64,000 nucleotides of DNA from Agromyces sp. Root81 (lineage in GTDB: Bacteria; Actinomycetota; Actinomycetes; Actinomycetales; Microbacteriaceae). Location of the stretch: contig NZ_LMIR01000003.1 of NCBI RefSeq assembly GCF_001429165.1, positions 310,001 through 374,000 on the forward strand. The letters are read 5' to 3'. This document shows, piece by piece, positions 43,841 through 52,717 of the stretch; within the stretch, counting starts at the first letter, position 1, and each line of letters starts with the position of its first letter. Made by a program: the position numbers and the translations under genes. The notes below the pieces were generated by a model. The model saw only the letters and a program-made list of their open reading frames with translations. It did not search any database and was not told where the DNA came from.

Positions 43841-44953
43841 CTAGCCCGCGTTCACGATGTCGAGGAGGTTCGGGTTGTTGGCGTACGCCTCAGCCGCGTT
43901 CTCCTTCGTCACGATGACCGGGTCCAGCAGGTACGAGGGAACGACCTTCTCGCCGTTGTTGTACTGCTCGGTGTCGTTGACGTCGACCTCTTCGCCCTTC
44001 TGGAGCTGACCGATCATCTTGATCGTCTGCTCCACGAGGAGGTTGGTGTCCTTGTTGATGGTCGAGTACTGCTCGCCCGCCATGATCGACTTGACCGACT
44101 CGACCTCGGAGTCCTGACCGGTGACGGTCACCGTCGCGATGTCCTTGCCGGCCTGCTTGGTCGAGGTGATGATCGCACGAGCGAGGTTGTCGTTCGGCGA
44201 GAGCACACCGTCGATGTTCTTGTCGCCGTAGTTCGCGGCGAGCAGCGAGTCCATGCGGCTCTGGGCGTTCTCGGCCTCCCAGCCCTGGGTCGCGGTCTGG
44301 GCGATGTCGGTCTGGCCCGAGACGACGACGAGCGTGCCGTCATCGATCTTCGGCTGGAGGACCTCCATGGCGCCATTGAAGAACACGGCCGAGTTGGCGT
44401 CGTCGGGCGAGCCCGAGAAGAGCTCGATGTTCCACGGTGCCTCGTGACCCGAACGCTCGGCGAGACCGTCGAGCAGGGCCTGGCCCTGGAGCTCGCCGAC
44501 CTTGAAGTTGTCGAACGCGACGTAGTAGTCGACGTTCGGCGTGTTCTCGATCAGGCGGTCGTAGGCGATGATCTTGACGCCGGCGTCCGCGGCCTGCTGC
44601 AGCTGCGTGCCGAGCTGCTTGCCGTCCTTCGCACCGATGACGATGACCTTCGCACCGTTGGTGACCATGGCCGAGATCTGGTTCTGCTGCTCGGCGACGG
44701 TGTTCGACGCGGGTGCGTACTGCACGTCAGCCTCGAACCCGGCGTCGGCGAGGCCGTCCTCGAAGAGGCCGCCGGCCAGGACCCAGTTCTCCGACGTCTT
44801 GTCGGGCAGGGCGATGCCGATCGTCGAGTCGGCTGCGAAGCCGGCCGCACCGGTCTCACCGCCGGATTCTCCACCGCGGTCGGACGAGCAGCCGGCGAGC
44901 GCGAGTGCCGCCACTGCCGCGACCGCTGTGGCCGCAAGAGTGATTTTCTTCAT
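43841..44953 (-). CDS. chvE: Sugar ABC transporter substrate-binding lipoprotein (ChvE-like)
   Basis: A 370-residue lipoprotein with lipobox ALAGC (Cys22). The mature part is a ChvE/XylF-type sugar-binding protein (ADSTIGIALPDKTSENWVLA, ISAMVTNGAKVIVIGAKDGK, IAYDRLIENTPNVDYYVAFD, IDGVLSPNDNLARAIITSTK, TVTGQDSEVESVKSIMAGEQ). Aldoses such as xylose, arabinose or galactose are the usual ligands of this group; which one is unknown here. It is the last gene of the transporter operon, as read on the minus strand. Confidence 0.87.
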   Translation of the reverse strand: MKKITLAATAVAAVAALALAGCSSDRGGESGGETGAAGFAADSTIGIALPDKTSENWVLAGGLFEDGLADAGFEADVQYAPASNTVAEQQNQISAMVTNGAKVIVIGAKDGKQLGTQLQQAADAGVKIIAYDRLIENTPNVDYYVAFDNFKVGELQGQALLDGLAERSGHEAPWNIELFSGSPDDANSAVFFNGAMEVLQPKIDDGTLVVVSGQTDIAQTATQGWEAENAQSRMDSLLAANYGDKNIDGVLSPNDNLARAIITSTKQAGKDIATVTVTGQDSEVESVKSIMAGEQYSTINKDTNLLVEQTIKMIGQLQKGEEVDVNDTEQYNNGEKVVPSYLLDPVIVTKENAAEAYANNPNLLDIVNAG

Positions 44954-45039
44954 TGATCTTTCACTTTCTCGATGGGAATTGCAGGACTTCTCGGATGGTG
45001 ACGATGGTGACGATTCGAGCGGATGCCGCTGCTGGCGAC

Positions 45040-46395
45040 TCAGCGCCGGGTGAGGTCCTCTGGCAGCGAGGACACGTTGGCCTGGCCCGTGGGGGCGACC
45101 GTCGGAGCCTCTTCGGGGGCCTGGGTCTCGAGGCGCGCCTTGCGGCGACCCGACCAGAGCCCGATGATCGACGGGCGGCCCTGGCGCTTGCTCCAGACGT
45201 CGACGCCGACGGCGAGGAGGAGCACGAGGCCCTTGATGATCTGCACCACGTCGGCGCCGGCGCCGATGAGCTGCAGGCCGTTGTTGAGGAAGGCCATCAC
45301 GAGACCACCGACGATCGAGCCGATGACGGTGCCGATGCCGCCCGAGACCGCCGCGCCGCCGATGAAGACGGCCGCGATGGCGTCGAGCTCCCAACCGTTG
45401 CCGTCCTGCGGGCCGGAGGCCGTTGCACGGGCGACGTAGATCATGCCGGCGACGGAGGCGAGCACCGACATGTTCATCATCACGAAGAAGTCGACCCGGC
45501 GGTCCTTGACGCCTGAGAGCGTTGCGGCGAGGCGGTTGCCGCCGACCGCGTAGATGTGACGGCCGAAGATCGTGTTGCGCGTGATGAACGAGTAGAGGAT
45601 GACGAGCACCACGAGGATGATGCCCGAGATCGGGAAGCTCGTGCCCGGTCGACCGGTGGCGAAGAGCCAGGCCGCCCAGAGGATGACACCCGCGAGCACG
45701 ACGACCTTGACGACGCTCACCCAGAGGGGCGCCGAGTCGGAACCCATCTTCTTCTGCTGGCGACGCAGGTGGATCTCGTTCCAGACGATCCAGCCCGCAC
45801 CGACCACGCCGAGGAGCATCGTCAGCACGTTGAAGTTGAACGGCAGCGCGAGCTCGGGCAGGTACCCGGCGCCGATGATGCCGAACTCCTGCGGCACCGG
45901 CGTGGTCGTCGACTGGCCGATGAACTGGTTGCCGCCGCGGAAGATGAGCATGCCGGCCAGGGTCACGATGAATGCCGGCACCCCGATGACCGCGACCCAG
46001 AAGCCCTGCCAGGCGCCGATCGCCACGCCGACCGCGATGCCGAGCAGGATCGCGAGCGGCCACGGGAAGTTCCACTCCGCCATCGACTTCGCCACGATGA
46101 TGCCGGTGAACGCCGCGACCGATCCGACCGACAGGTCGATGTGGCCCATGATGATGACCATCACCATGCCGATCGCGAGGATCAGGATGTAGGAGTACTG
46201 GTTGACGACGTTGATCAGGTTCGTCGGCGAGAGCGTCAGCCCGTTCGTCCAGATCTGGAAGATCACGATGATGACGATGAGGCTGCCGAGGATGCCGAAC
46301 TGTCGGAGGCTGGACTGGCCGCCTCCGAAGATCTTGCGGATGTCGGAGAGCCCGCCCTTCTTCTGGGCGGCAGGGTCCTTCGCCGTCGTGCTCAT
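45040..46395 (-). CDS. Sugar ABC transporter permease (GguB/MmsB-like)
   Basis: A 451-residue permease of the BPD_transp_2 family with about ten membrane segments ([67 protein letters not shown]). The EAA-like loop [16 protein letters not shown] and the later [16 protein letters not shown] match sugar permeases paired with MmsA/GguA ATPases. The ATGA overlap with the ATPase gene couples their translation. Confidence 0.88.
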   Translation of the reverse strand: MSTTAKDPAAQKKGGLSDIRKIFGGGQSSLRQFGILGSLIVIIVIFQIWTNGLTLSPTNLINVVNQYSYILILAIGMVMVIIMGHIDLSVGSVAAFTGIIVAKSMAEWNFPWPLAILLGIAVGVAIGAWQGFWVAVIGVPAFIVTLAGMLIFRGGNQFIGQSTTTPVPQEFGIIGAGYLPELALPFNFNVLTMLLGVVGAGWIVWNEIHLRRQQKKMGSDSAPLWVSVVKVVVLAGVILWAAWLFATGRPGTSFPISGIILVVLVILYSFITRNTIFGRHIYAVGGNRLAATLSGVKDRRVDFFVMMNMSVLASVAGMIYVARATASGPQDGNGWELDAIAAVFIGGAAVSGGIGTVIGSIVGGLVMAFLNNGLQLIGAGADVVQIIKGLVLLLAVGVDVWSKRQGRPSIIGLWSGRRKARLETQAPEEAPTVAPTGQANVSSLPEDLTRR

Positions 46396-47936
46396 GCGTT
46401 CGCCTTCTTCTTGGCGGAGGTCATGCTGCGCATGAGCGCCTCCGGGTTCGCTTCGGATGCGGGGATGTTGTCGGTGATCTGGCCTTCGAACACCGTGTAG
46501 ATGCGGTCGGCGATGCCGAGCAGTTCCGGCAGCTCGCTCGAGATGAGGATCACGCCCTTGCCCTGCGCAGCGAGCGACTGGATGATCGTGTAGATCTCGT
46601 ACTTGGCCCCGACGTCGATGCCGCGGGTGGGCTCGTCGAGGATGAGCAGGTCGGGGTCGGTGAACATCCACTTCGCCAGCACGACCTTCTGCTGGTTGCC
46701 GCCCGAGAGCTTGGAGACGCCCGCGTCGACGCTCGGCGTCTTGATGCGAAGCTGCTTGCGGTAGTCGTCGGCGATGCCGAACTCCCGCGAGTCGTCGACG
46801 ACACCGCGCTTGGCGATCTTCGAGAGCTTCGCCGAGACGATCGATCGCTTGATCGTGTCGAGCAGGTTCAGCCCGAGCTGCTTGCGGTCTTCGCTGACGT
46901 AGGCGAGGCCGTGCTCGATCGCCGACTCGACGTCTTTCAGCACGATCTCCTGGCCGTCCTTCACGATCGTGCCCGAGAGGTAGTTGCCGTAGGAGCGCCC
47001 GAAGAGGCTCATCGCGAGCTCGGTGCGCCCGGCGCCCATGAGCCCCGCGAGGCCGACGATCTCGCCGCGCCGCACGTTGAGGCTCGAGCCCTTGACCACG
47101 AGGCGCTCGGGCACCTGCGGGTGCTGGATCGTCCAGTCCTTCACTTCGAAGAAGACGTCGCCGATGTGCGGGGTGCGGTCGGGGAAGCGGCTCTCGAGCG
47201 AGCGGCCGACCATGCCACGGATGATGCGGTCCTCGTCGACGCCGCCGGCATGCACGTCGAGGGTCTCGATCGTGTGGCCGTCGCGGATGATCGTGATCTC
47301 GTCGGCGACCGCCTCGATCTCGTTGAGCTTGTGCGAGATCATGATCGACGCGATGCCCTTGCCCTTCAGGCCGCGGATCAGGTCGAGCAGGTGCTGCGAG
47401 TCGTCTTCGTTGAGCGCCGCCGTCGGCTCGTCGAGGATGAGGAGCTTCACCTCTTTGACGAGCGCCTTCGCGATCTCGACGAGCTGCTGCTTGCCGACGC
47501 CGAGGTGCTTGATCTGCGTGTCGGGGTCTTCGTCGAGTCCGACTCGTGCGAGCAGGTCGATGGCCCGCACCTTCGCCGCGCGCCAGTCGATGCGACCGCC
47601 GTGGTTGATCTCGTTGCCGAGGAAGATGTTCTCGGTGATCGACAGCTCGGGGATGAGCGCGAGCTCCTGGTGGATGATCGCGATGCCGGCGTTCTCGCTC
47701 TGTCGGATGTCGCGGAACTGCACCTCCTCGCCGCGGAAGATGATCTGCCCCGTGTAGGTGCCGTGCGGGTAGACCCCGGAGAGCACCTTCATGAGGGTCG
47801 ACTTGCCGGCGCCGTTCTCGCCGCAGATCGCGTGGATCTCGGCGGGCATCACCGTGAGCGAGACATCCGACAGCGCCTTGACGCCGGGGAACTCCTTGGT
47901 GATGGAGCGCATCTCGAGAATCGGCTGCGGCATCAT
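46392..47936 (-). CDS. Sugar ABC transporter ATP-binding protein (GguA/MmsA-like)
   Basis: A 514-residue protein with two ABC domains. The N-terminal domain has Walker [10 protein letters not shown], a signature-like [15 protein letters not shown] and Walker [16 protein letters not shown]. The second has the signature [15 protein letters not shown] and Walker [16 protein letters not shown]. Fused duplicated ABC domains are typical of monosaccharide importers (RbsA/XylG class). It is the first gene of the operon with a LacI operator upstream, so expression is likely induced by the imported sugar. Confidence 0.92.
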   Translation of the reverse strand: MMPQPILEMRSITKEFPGVKALSDVSLTVMPAEIHAICGENGAGKSTLMKVLSGVYPHGTYTGQIIFRGEEVQFRDIRQSENAGIAIIHQELALIPELSITENIFLGNEINHGGRIDWRAAKVRAIDLLARVGLDEDPDTQIKHLGVGKQQLVEIAKALVKEVKLLILDEPTAALNEDDSQHLLDLIRGLKGKGIASIMISHKLNEIEAVADEITIIRDGHTIETLDVHAGGVDEDRIIRGMVGRSLESRFPDRTPHIGDVFFEVKDWTIQHPQVPERLVVKGSSLNVRRGEIVGLAGLMGAGRTELAMSLFGRSYGNYLSGTIVKDGQEIVLKDVESAIEHGLAYVSEDRKQLGLNLLDTIKRSIVSAKLSKIAKRGVVDDSREFGIADDYRKQLRIKTPSVDAGVSKLSGGNQQKVVLAKWMFTDPDLLILDEPTRGIDVGAKYEIYTIIQSLAAQGKGVILISSELPELLGIADRIYTVFEGQITDNIPASEANPEALMRSMTSAKKKANA

Positions 47937-48041
47937 CGGGTGCCTCCCGACCTGCGGTGACCCGCAGGGGGTGTCGTCGGCGACTGGTTCACGTGCGACC
48001 TCGATGTCATTCGTTCGGGGGCGGTTCCTGTGTGCGATCCG

Positions 48042-48055
48042 TGTGACCGTTCACA
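48042..48055. promoter_or_regulatory. LacI-type operator TGTGACCGTTCACA
   Basis: TGTGA and TCACA arms around CCGT, 106 bp before the ATPase gene. The same arms recur at the LacI gene, marking a shared regulon. Confidence 0.62.
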
Positions 48056-48089
48056 TCGAGACCAATGGTGCATCCGAGATGCGGCGCTG

Positions 48090-49160
48090 TCAAGCCGAGT
48101 CAGTCACGCTTGCATAACGGGGGCGGCGGCCGGATGCCTCGGCCGACGAGCCGCGCACGACGAGTCGCGGCACGATCTCCTCGACCTCGAGCACCTCGCG
48201 CCCGTGCACCTGGTTCAGGAGCAGGGCCACCGCACGGCGCCCGACCTCGCGGAAGTCCTGGTGCACCGTCGTGAGCGGCGGCCACACGTGCTGGGCCACC
48301 GGGATGTCGTCGAATCCGACCACGCTGATGTCGCCCGGCACATCGAGGCCGGCGTCGCGGAACGCGTGCATGAGGCCGATCGCCATCTGGTCGTTCGCCG
48401 CGAACACGGCGGTGAAGTCGCGGGCGCGACTGAGCTCGCGGCCCGCGAAGTACCCGAAGTCGGCGCTCCAGTCGCCGAGGATCGGCGGGTGCAGCGAGAG
48501 GTCGGCGTCGTCGATCGCATCAAGGAATCCGCGCATACGCGCCTCGGCCTCGATCCAGTCCTGCGGGCCCGCCAGGTGCACGATCTCGCGGTGCCCGAGG
48601 CTCACGAGGTGCTGTGTGGCGCGGCGCGCACCGGTGACCTGGTCGACCGAGAGGGCGAGGTGGTCGCTCCGCCCGGTGGACTGCAGGCTCACGAACGGCA
48701 CGCCGATGGGCGCGGCGGCGAGCACGTCGAAGACCCGCACCTGCGGAGCGATGACGACGAGACCCTCGATCGCCTGCAGCATGAGGTGCTCGAGCGCGTC
48801 GGTGATCCCCTCGGGCGTGACGTCGGCGAGGTTCGCGGTGTTGACGTAGTAGCCGTGCTCTCGCGCGGCGTCCTCGATCGCGGCGATGCTCGTCGCCGGG
48901 CCGTACTCGGAGCTGCGCGCCGCCAGCACGCCGATGGTGTGCGAGCGGCTCGTGACGAGGGCGCGCGCCGCCCGGTTCGGCCGGTACTGCAGCGTCTCCA
49001 TGGCGAGGAGCACGCGCTCCTTCGTCTCGGGCCGGATGCTCGGATGGTCGTTCAGCACCCGCGAGACGGTCTGGTGCGACACCTCGGCCAGGCGCGCGAC
49101 ATCACGGATGCTGGGCGCCCGCCCTCTGGGAGTCTCAGGATTCACTGCCAACCCATTCAC
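48090..49160 (-). CDS. LacI family transcriptional regulator
   Basis: A 356-residue LacI repressor. The helix-turn-helix is APSIRDVARLAEVSHQTVSR followed by VLNDHPSIRPETKERVL and the hinge region RALVTSRSHTIGVL. The sugar-binding core shows VVGFDDIPVAQHVWPPLTTV and a C-terminal RLVVRGSS. It is 154 bp upstream of, and on the same strand as, the ChvE/GguAB operon. The start is uncertain: GTG 49160, TTG 49151 or GTG 49145 are all in frame; operator copies at 49164-49181 and 49233-49245 lie just upstream of it, which suggests autoregulation. Confidence 0.87.
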   Translation of the reverse strand: MNGLAVNPETPRGRAPSIRDVARLAEVSHQTVSRVLNDHPSIRPETKERVLLAMETLQYRPNRAARALVTSRSHTIGVLAARSSEYGPATSIAAIEDAAREHGYYVNTANLADVTPEGITDALEHLMLQAIEGLVVIAPQVRVFDVLAAAPIGVPFVSLQSTGRSDHLALSVDQVTGARRATQHLVSLGHREIVHLAGPQDWIEAEARMRGFLDAIDDADLSLHPPILGDWSADFGYFAGRELSRARDFTAVFAANDQMAIGLMHAFRDAGLDVPGDISVVGFDDIPVAQHVWPPLTTVHQDFREVGRRAVALLLNQVHGREVLEVEEIVPRLVVRGSSAEASGRRPRYASVTDSA

Positions 49161-49163
49161 CCC

Positions 49164-49181
49164 GATGTGCACGTTCACATC
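49164..49181. promoter_or_regulatory. LacI-type operator GATGTGCACGTTCACATC
   Basis: Palindromic GATGTG and CACATC arms immediately ahead of the LacI start; shares TGTG...TCACA arms with the operator at 48042-48055. Confidence 0.6.
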
Positions 49182-49232
49182 AGCGGCGCTTCCATTATGC
49201 ACGCGGACGTCGTTTCGCGCGCCATCGAGACG

Positions 49233-49245
49233 TGTGACAGTCACA
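49233..49245. promoter_or_regulatory. LacI-type operator TGTGACAGTCACA
   Basis: Perfect 13-bp palindrome about 70 bp from the previous site, allowing looping between the two copies upstream of the LacI gene. Confidence 0.55.
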
Positions 49246-49274
49246 TGGCGGGCGTCGGCGCAGCGCCCCGGGGC

Positions 49275-50738
49275 TCAGCTCGTGGCCGACGATGCGCCGA
49301 GCGGTCGCACCCGACCGGCGAGGAGCACGGCGACCAACGCGATCGCCAGCGTCACTGCGAAGTCCGCGGCGAACATTCCCGAGCCGAGCGCGCTCGAGAT
49401 GAGCGCCGTGATCGCGAGCGCGATGGCCGCGCCGAGCGACTCGGAGATCGTGAGGGCGGCGCTGTTGAACCCCTGCGCCGAGACGGGTGAGAGCGCGAGC
49501 ACCGCGACCGAGAACCGCGGGTACATGAAGCCCATCGCACCGCCCGCGAGGGTCCACGCGGCGAACGCGATTGCCGGCGCCAGCGTGAAGAGGGCGACCA
49601 CGAGCACCACGGCGAGGGAGATCGCGAGGCCGATCGTGCCGAGCACCACGGCCTGGGTGTTCGACACGCGATCGGTGAGCCGCCCCTGCAGCCACGACGC
49701 AACCGCCCACGAGATGCCGGCGCCGGTGAGCACCGCGCCCGCGAGGCTCGGCGAGAACTCGTAACGTTCGATGAAGAGGTACGGCAGGTAGATCTCGCTG
49801 CCGAAGAAGGCACCGGCGACGATGAGCTTCAGCAGCACGGTCGCGGGCATGCCGCGCGCCGCGCGCAGGGTTCCCGGCGGCAGCAGCGGCCGCGCCGCCC
49901 ACGCCGCGAGCGCGATCGCCGCGGCCGCGACGACCCAGCGCCACGGGTCGCCGAACTCCTTCGAGAGCGACACCCCGAGCGCGGCGGCGGCGGTGAGCAC
50001 GGCCCAGCCCATGCGGCTGACGCTCCACTGCACCGACGAATCCCCCTGCACCTGGTCGCGCACGCGCAGCACCGGCGGCAGCATCATCGCCGCGGCCGGC
50101 ACGACGAGCACGATGACGCCGAGGAACACCCAGTGCCAGCTGAACGTCTCCGCCACGACGCCGGCGAGCGCCGGACCGATGATCGACGGGATCACCCAGG
50201 CCGCGGCGAAACCCGCGAAGACCCGGGCCCGGATCGCCTCGGGGTAGACGCGGCCGACGATCACGTAGAGCGGCACGATGACCGCCGCGCCCGAGAGCCC
50301 GTGCACGAAGCGGCCGACGATGAACACCTCCATGTTCACCGCGGTGCCCGCGATCACGAGGCCGACGACGAACAGCGCCGCCGAGACGAGCAGCGACGGG
50401 AGCGGCCCCGAACGGTCGGTCCAGTTGCCCGCGATGACCATGCCGACGATGCCCGCGGCGAGCGGCACGGCGAACGCGAGCGCGAAGAGGGACTCGCCGT
50501 CGAGCTGCTCGGCCACAAGCGGCATGATCGTCGTGACGGCCATCGCCTCGAACGCCGCGAGGAAGATGAGCGAGAACATGCCGATCGAGAGCCAGCGGTA
50601 GGGCTTCGACAGCGGCCCCGACGCAGGCACCGGCGCGACCGGCGCAGCGGATGTCTCGGCGCTCGCCGCGATCGAGGCGCCCGTCGACTCGTGGTCGGTC
50701 GAGGGCGGCGCGGGTGTCTCAGCGGTGGGATCGGTCAC
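49275..50738 (-). CDS. Major facilitator superfamily transporter
   Basis: A 487-residue MFS exporter of the EmrB/QacA-like group (DHA2/14-helix type), with an N-terminal Ala/Pro-rich tail of about 45 residues. Membrane helices include SIGMFSLIFLAAFEAMAVTT, VPLAAGIVGMVIAGNW and GRFVHGLSGAAVIVPLYVIV. NWTDRSGPLPSLL and ARVFAGFAAAWVIPSIIGPA match the MFS antiporter motifs. A drug- or metabolite-efflux role is likely. The GTG start is preceded by the TAGGCT box and by TTCAAG palindromes. Confidence 0.85.
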   Translation of the reverse strand: MTDPTAETPAPPSTDHESTGASIAASAETSAAPVAPVPASGPLSKPYRWLSIGMFSLIFLAAFEAMAVTTIMPLVAEQLDGESLFALAFAVPLAAGIVGMVIAGNWTDRSGPLPSLLVSAALFVVGLVIAGTAVNMEVFIVGRFVHGLSGAAVIVPLYVIVGRVYPEAIRARVFAGFAAAWVIPSIIGPALAGVVAETFSWHWVFLGVIVLVVPAAAMMLPPVLRVRDQVQGDSSVQWSVSRMGWAVLTAAAALGVSLSKEFGDPWRWVVAAAAIALAAWAARPLLPPGTLRAARGMPATVLLKLIVAGAFFGSEIYLPYLFIERYEFSPSLAGAVLTGAGISWAVASWLQGRLTDRVSNTQAVVLGTIGLAISLAVVLVVALFTLAPAIAFAAWTLAGGAMGFMYPRFSVAVLALSPVSAQGFNSAALTISESLGAAIALAITALISSALGSGMFAADFAVTLAIALVAVLLAGRVRPLGASSATS

Positions 50739-50745
50739 CCTGTCG

Positions 50746-50751
50746 AGCCTA
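50746..50751 (-). promoter_or_regulatory. -10 box TAGGCT before the MFS gene
   Basis: TAGGCT ends 7 nt before the GTG at 50738; TTGAAT, 19 bp further upstream, is a possible -35. Confidence 0.45.
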
Positions 50752-50755
50752 CGAC

Positions 50756-50777
50756 TTCAAGGGGACTTGAATTCAAG
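50756..50777. promoter_or_regulatory. Repeated TTCAAG/CTTGAA half-sites, likely operator
   Basis: TTCAAG-N4-CTTGAATTCAAG gives three alternating half-sites, including a 12-bp perfect palindrome (50766-50777), across the putative -35 region of the MFS promoter. Confidence 0.5.
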
Positions 50778-50800
50778 CGGATGCCCCGGGCGGCGCACCC

Positions 50801-50896
50801 CGCGGGTTGAGGAGCGAGCGCAGCGAGTGTCTCGAAACCTGGCTGCCCGAACACGGGGTTTCGAGACGGCGCTGGCGCGCCTCCTCAACCCACGGG
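50801..50896. repeat. REP-like inverted pair
   Basis: Arms 50801-50839 and 50855-50896 are long inverted copies with the cores GGTTTCGAGAC and CCTCCTCAACCCACGGG. One arm also appears at 38419-38458. This is a BIME-style pair in the 160-bp gap between the MFS and aldo/keto reductase genes. Confidence 0.75.
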
Positions 50897-50899
50897 TGC

Positions 50900-51730
50900 T
50901 CAGAACTCCTCGTGCGTGTCGGGGTCGGCACCCCAGATGCGCCCGCGCGACAACGCGGAGATGGCATCGACCTCCTCGGTCGTGAGCGCGAACCCGAAGA
51001 CGTCGAGGTTCTCGCGCCGGCGCGCGGCATCCGACGACTTCGGAATGGGCACCGCCTCGAGCTCGACGTGCCAACGCAGCACCGCCTGCGCCGGCGTGAC
51101 GCCGTGCGCCGCGGCGATCTCGGCGATGACCGGCTCCTGCAGCAGCTCGGTGCGCTTCGCGAGCGGGCTCCAGCTCACGGTGCGGATGTCGTGCTCGTCG
51201 TGGAAGGCGCGCAGCTCCGCCTGCGGGAAGTACGGGTGCAGCTCGACCTGGTTCACGACCGGCACGATGCCCGTGCTGTCGATGAGGCGTGTGAGCATCT
51301 CTGGCGTGAAGTTCGAGACGCCGATCGCCCGTACGAGCCCCTTCTCGCGCAGCGAGATCATCGCGCGCCAGCTGTCGAGGTACTTGCCGAGCCGCGGCAA
51401 CGGCCAGTGGATGAGGTACAGGTCGACCCAGTCGAGGTCGAGACGCGAGCGCGACTGCTCGAAGCTCGCGATCGTCTCGTCGAAGCCGTGGTGCTTGCCC
51501 GGCAGCTTCGTCGTGATCACCAGGTCGCTGCGATCGACGTCGGTACGGCGGATCGCCTCGCCGACGGCCTCTTCGTTGCCGTAGTTGAACGCGGTGTCGA
51601 TGAGTCGGTAGCCCTCGTCGATGCCCGCGGTGATCGCGTCGATTCCCGCCTGGTCGTCGAGCCCGACGGTGCCGAGTCCCATCGCCGGAATCGAGTTGCC
51701 GTCGCGGAGGGAATACGCGGGTGCGATCAT
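50900..51730 (-). CDS. Aldo/keto reductase
   Basis: A 276-residue NADPH-dependent aldo/keto reductase. The tetrad is visible: Asp in YRLIDTAFNYGNEEAVGEAI (Asp and Tyr), Lys in TTKLPGKHHG, His in VDLYLIHWPLPRLG. NADPH contacts are in VELHPYFPQAELRAFHDEHD and VPIPKSSDAARRRENLDVF. It resembles 2,5-didehydrogluconate reductase-like enzymes in length and motifs. GAGGATGGACAG precedes the ATG. It is not obviously in an operon. Confidence 0.9.
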   Translation of the reverse strand: MIAPAYSLRDGNSIPAMGLGTVGLDDQAGIDAITAGIDEGYRLIDTAFNYGNEEAVGEAIRRTDVDRSDLVITTKLPGKHHGFDETIASFEQSRSRLDLDWVDLYLIHWPLPRLGKYLDSWRAMISLREKGLVRAIGVSNFTPEMLTRLIDSTGIVPVVNQVELHPYFPQAELRAFHDEHDIRTVSWSPLAKRTELLQEPVIAEIAAAHGVTPAQAVLRWHVELEAVPIPKSSDAARRRENLDVFGFALTTEEVDAISALSRGRIWGADPDTHEEF

Positions 51731-51790
51731 CTGTCCATCCTCACGCACGCGGACGCCGGATGCCAGACGCGGCGCGGCGACTCGCCGAAG

Positions 51791-52717
51791 TCAGTCGGCG
51801 GCGGGAATCTCGGCGAAGGCGCGCACCGGGAAGGTGCCGAACCCGGCGACCCGCGGCGGCACCGCCGTGAAGCGTGCTCCGCGCACGGGCACCTCGGCGA
51901 GCGCGGTCAGGTGCTCCACCACGTGGATGCCCGCCGCCAGCAGGATCGAGTGCGCCGGCCGCTCGCCGGCCGACTCGGCGTCGTCGATGTTGAGCGAGTC
52001 GATGCCGACGATCGCGACGCCCGCGTCCGCGAGGTGCTGCGCGCCCGCCTCGGTGAGGAACGGTGCGCCGTTCCCATAGTCGGGCGTGCCGAAATGACGG
52101 CTCCAGCCGGTGTGCAGCAGCACCGCCGTGCCCGCGAGATCGCGGTCGAGGAAGACCTCGGCGGGGATGCCGCGCTCCGCGGCATCCGTCAGTCTGAACA
52201 CCTCGGCCGGGATGCCGACGAGCGTCTCGAGCGACAGGCTCGCGAGGTCGCCGCCATCGGCGTAGCGGTGGAACGGACTGTCGAGGTAGGTGCCCGTGTT
52301 GCCGGCCATCGCGATGACGTCGATCTCGAACTCGGTGCCCGGCGCGTAGTGCTCGCGCGAGGCCTCTCGTGTGAGGTGCGGCGTGATCACCGGCACCGGC
52401 AGCCCCGGGTAGGTCACGAGTCCCGCGCTGATCGTGTGGCTGAGGTCGACGAGGCGACCGCGCTGCGTTTCGCCGGGCGAAGCGGATGCCTCGGCGCCGA
52501 CGCCCCGCGATCCCTTGTGCGCCTCCTCGACGACTTCGAGGTTCGAGAGCTCGACGCTGCCGACGAGCGCGAGCCCGAGGTGGCGCACGAGCAGCTCGCC
52601 GATCTGCGCCTGGGTGAGGTGCTGCGACGGCAGGTCGAGCCGGAAGGCCTCGGCGTGCAGTCCTCCCCCGTTGACGAAGGCGATGTCGGCGTCGAAGTGG
52701 GCGCGGTACTCGGTCAT
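51791..52717 (-). CDS. Cyclase-family hydrolase with altered metal motif
   Basis: A 308-residue protein of the cyclase/kynurenine-formamidase-like family. An N-terminal 85-residue extension (DADIAFVNGGGLHAEAFRLD; VGSVELSNLEVVEEAHKGSR) precedes the catalytic part (RLVDLSHTISAGLVTYPGLP). The family motif HxGTHxDxPxH reads GNTGTYLDSPFHRYADGG, so two of the usual metal His are replaced by Asn and Tyr while Asp and the last His remain. Its ATG overlaps the permease stop (ATGA), so the enzyme probably acts on what the permease imports (inference). Confidence 0.72.
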   Translation of the reverse strand: MTEYRAHFDADIAFVNGGGLHAEAFRLDLPSQHLTQAQIGELLVRHLGLALVGSVELSNLEVVEEAHKGSRGVGAEASASPGETQRGRLVDLSHTISAGLVTYPGLPVPVITPHLTREASREHYAPGTEFEIDVIAMAGNTGTYLDSPFHRYADGGDLASLSLETLVGIPAEVFRLTDAAERGIPAEVFLDRDLAGTAVLLHTGWSRHFGTPDYGNGAPFLTEAGAQHLADAGVAIVGIDSLNIDDAESAGERPAHSILLAAGIHVVEHLTALAEVPVRGARFTAVPPRVAGFGTFPVRAFAEIPAAD

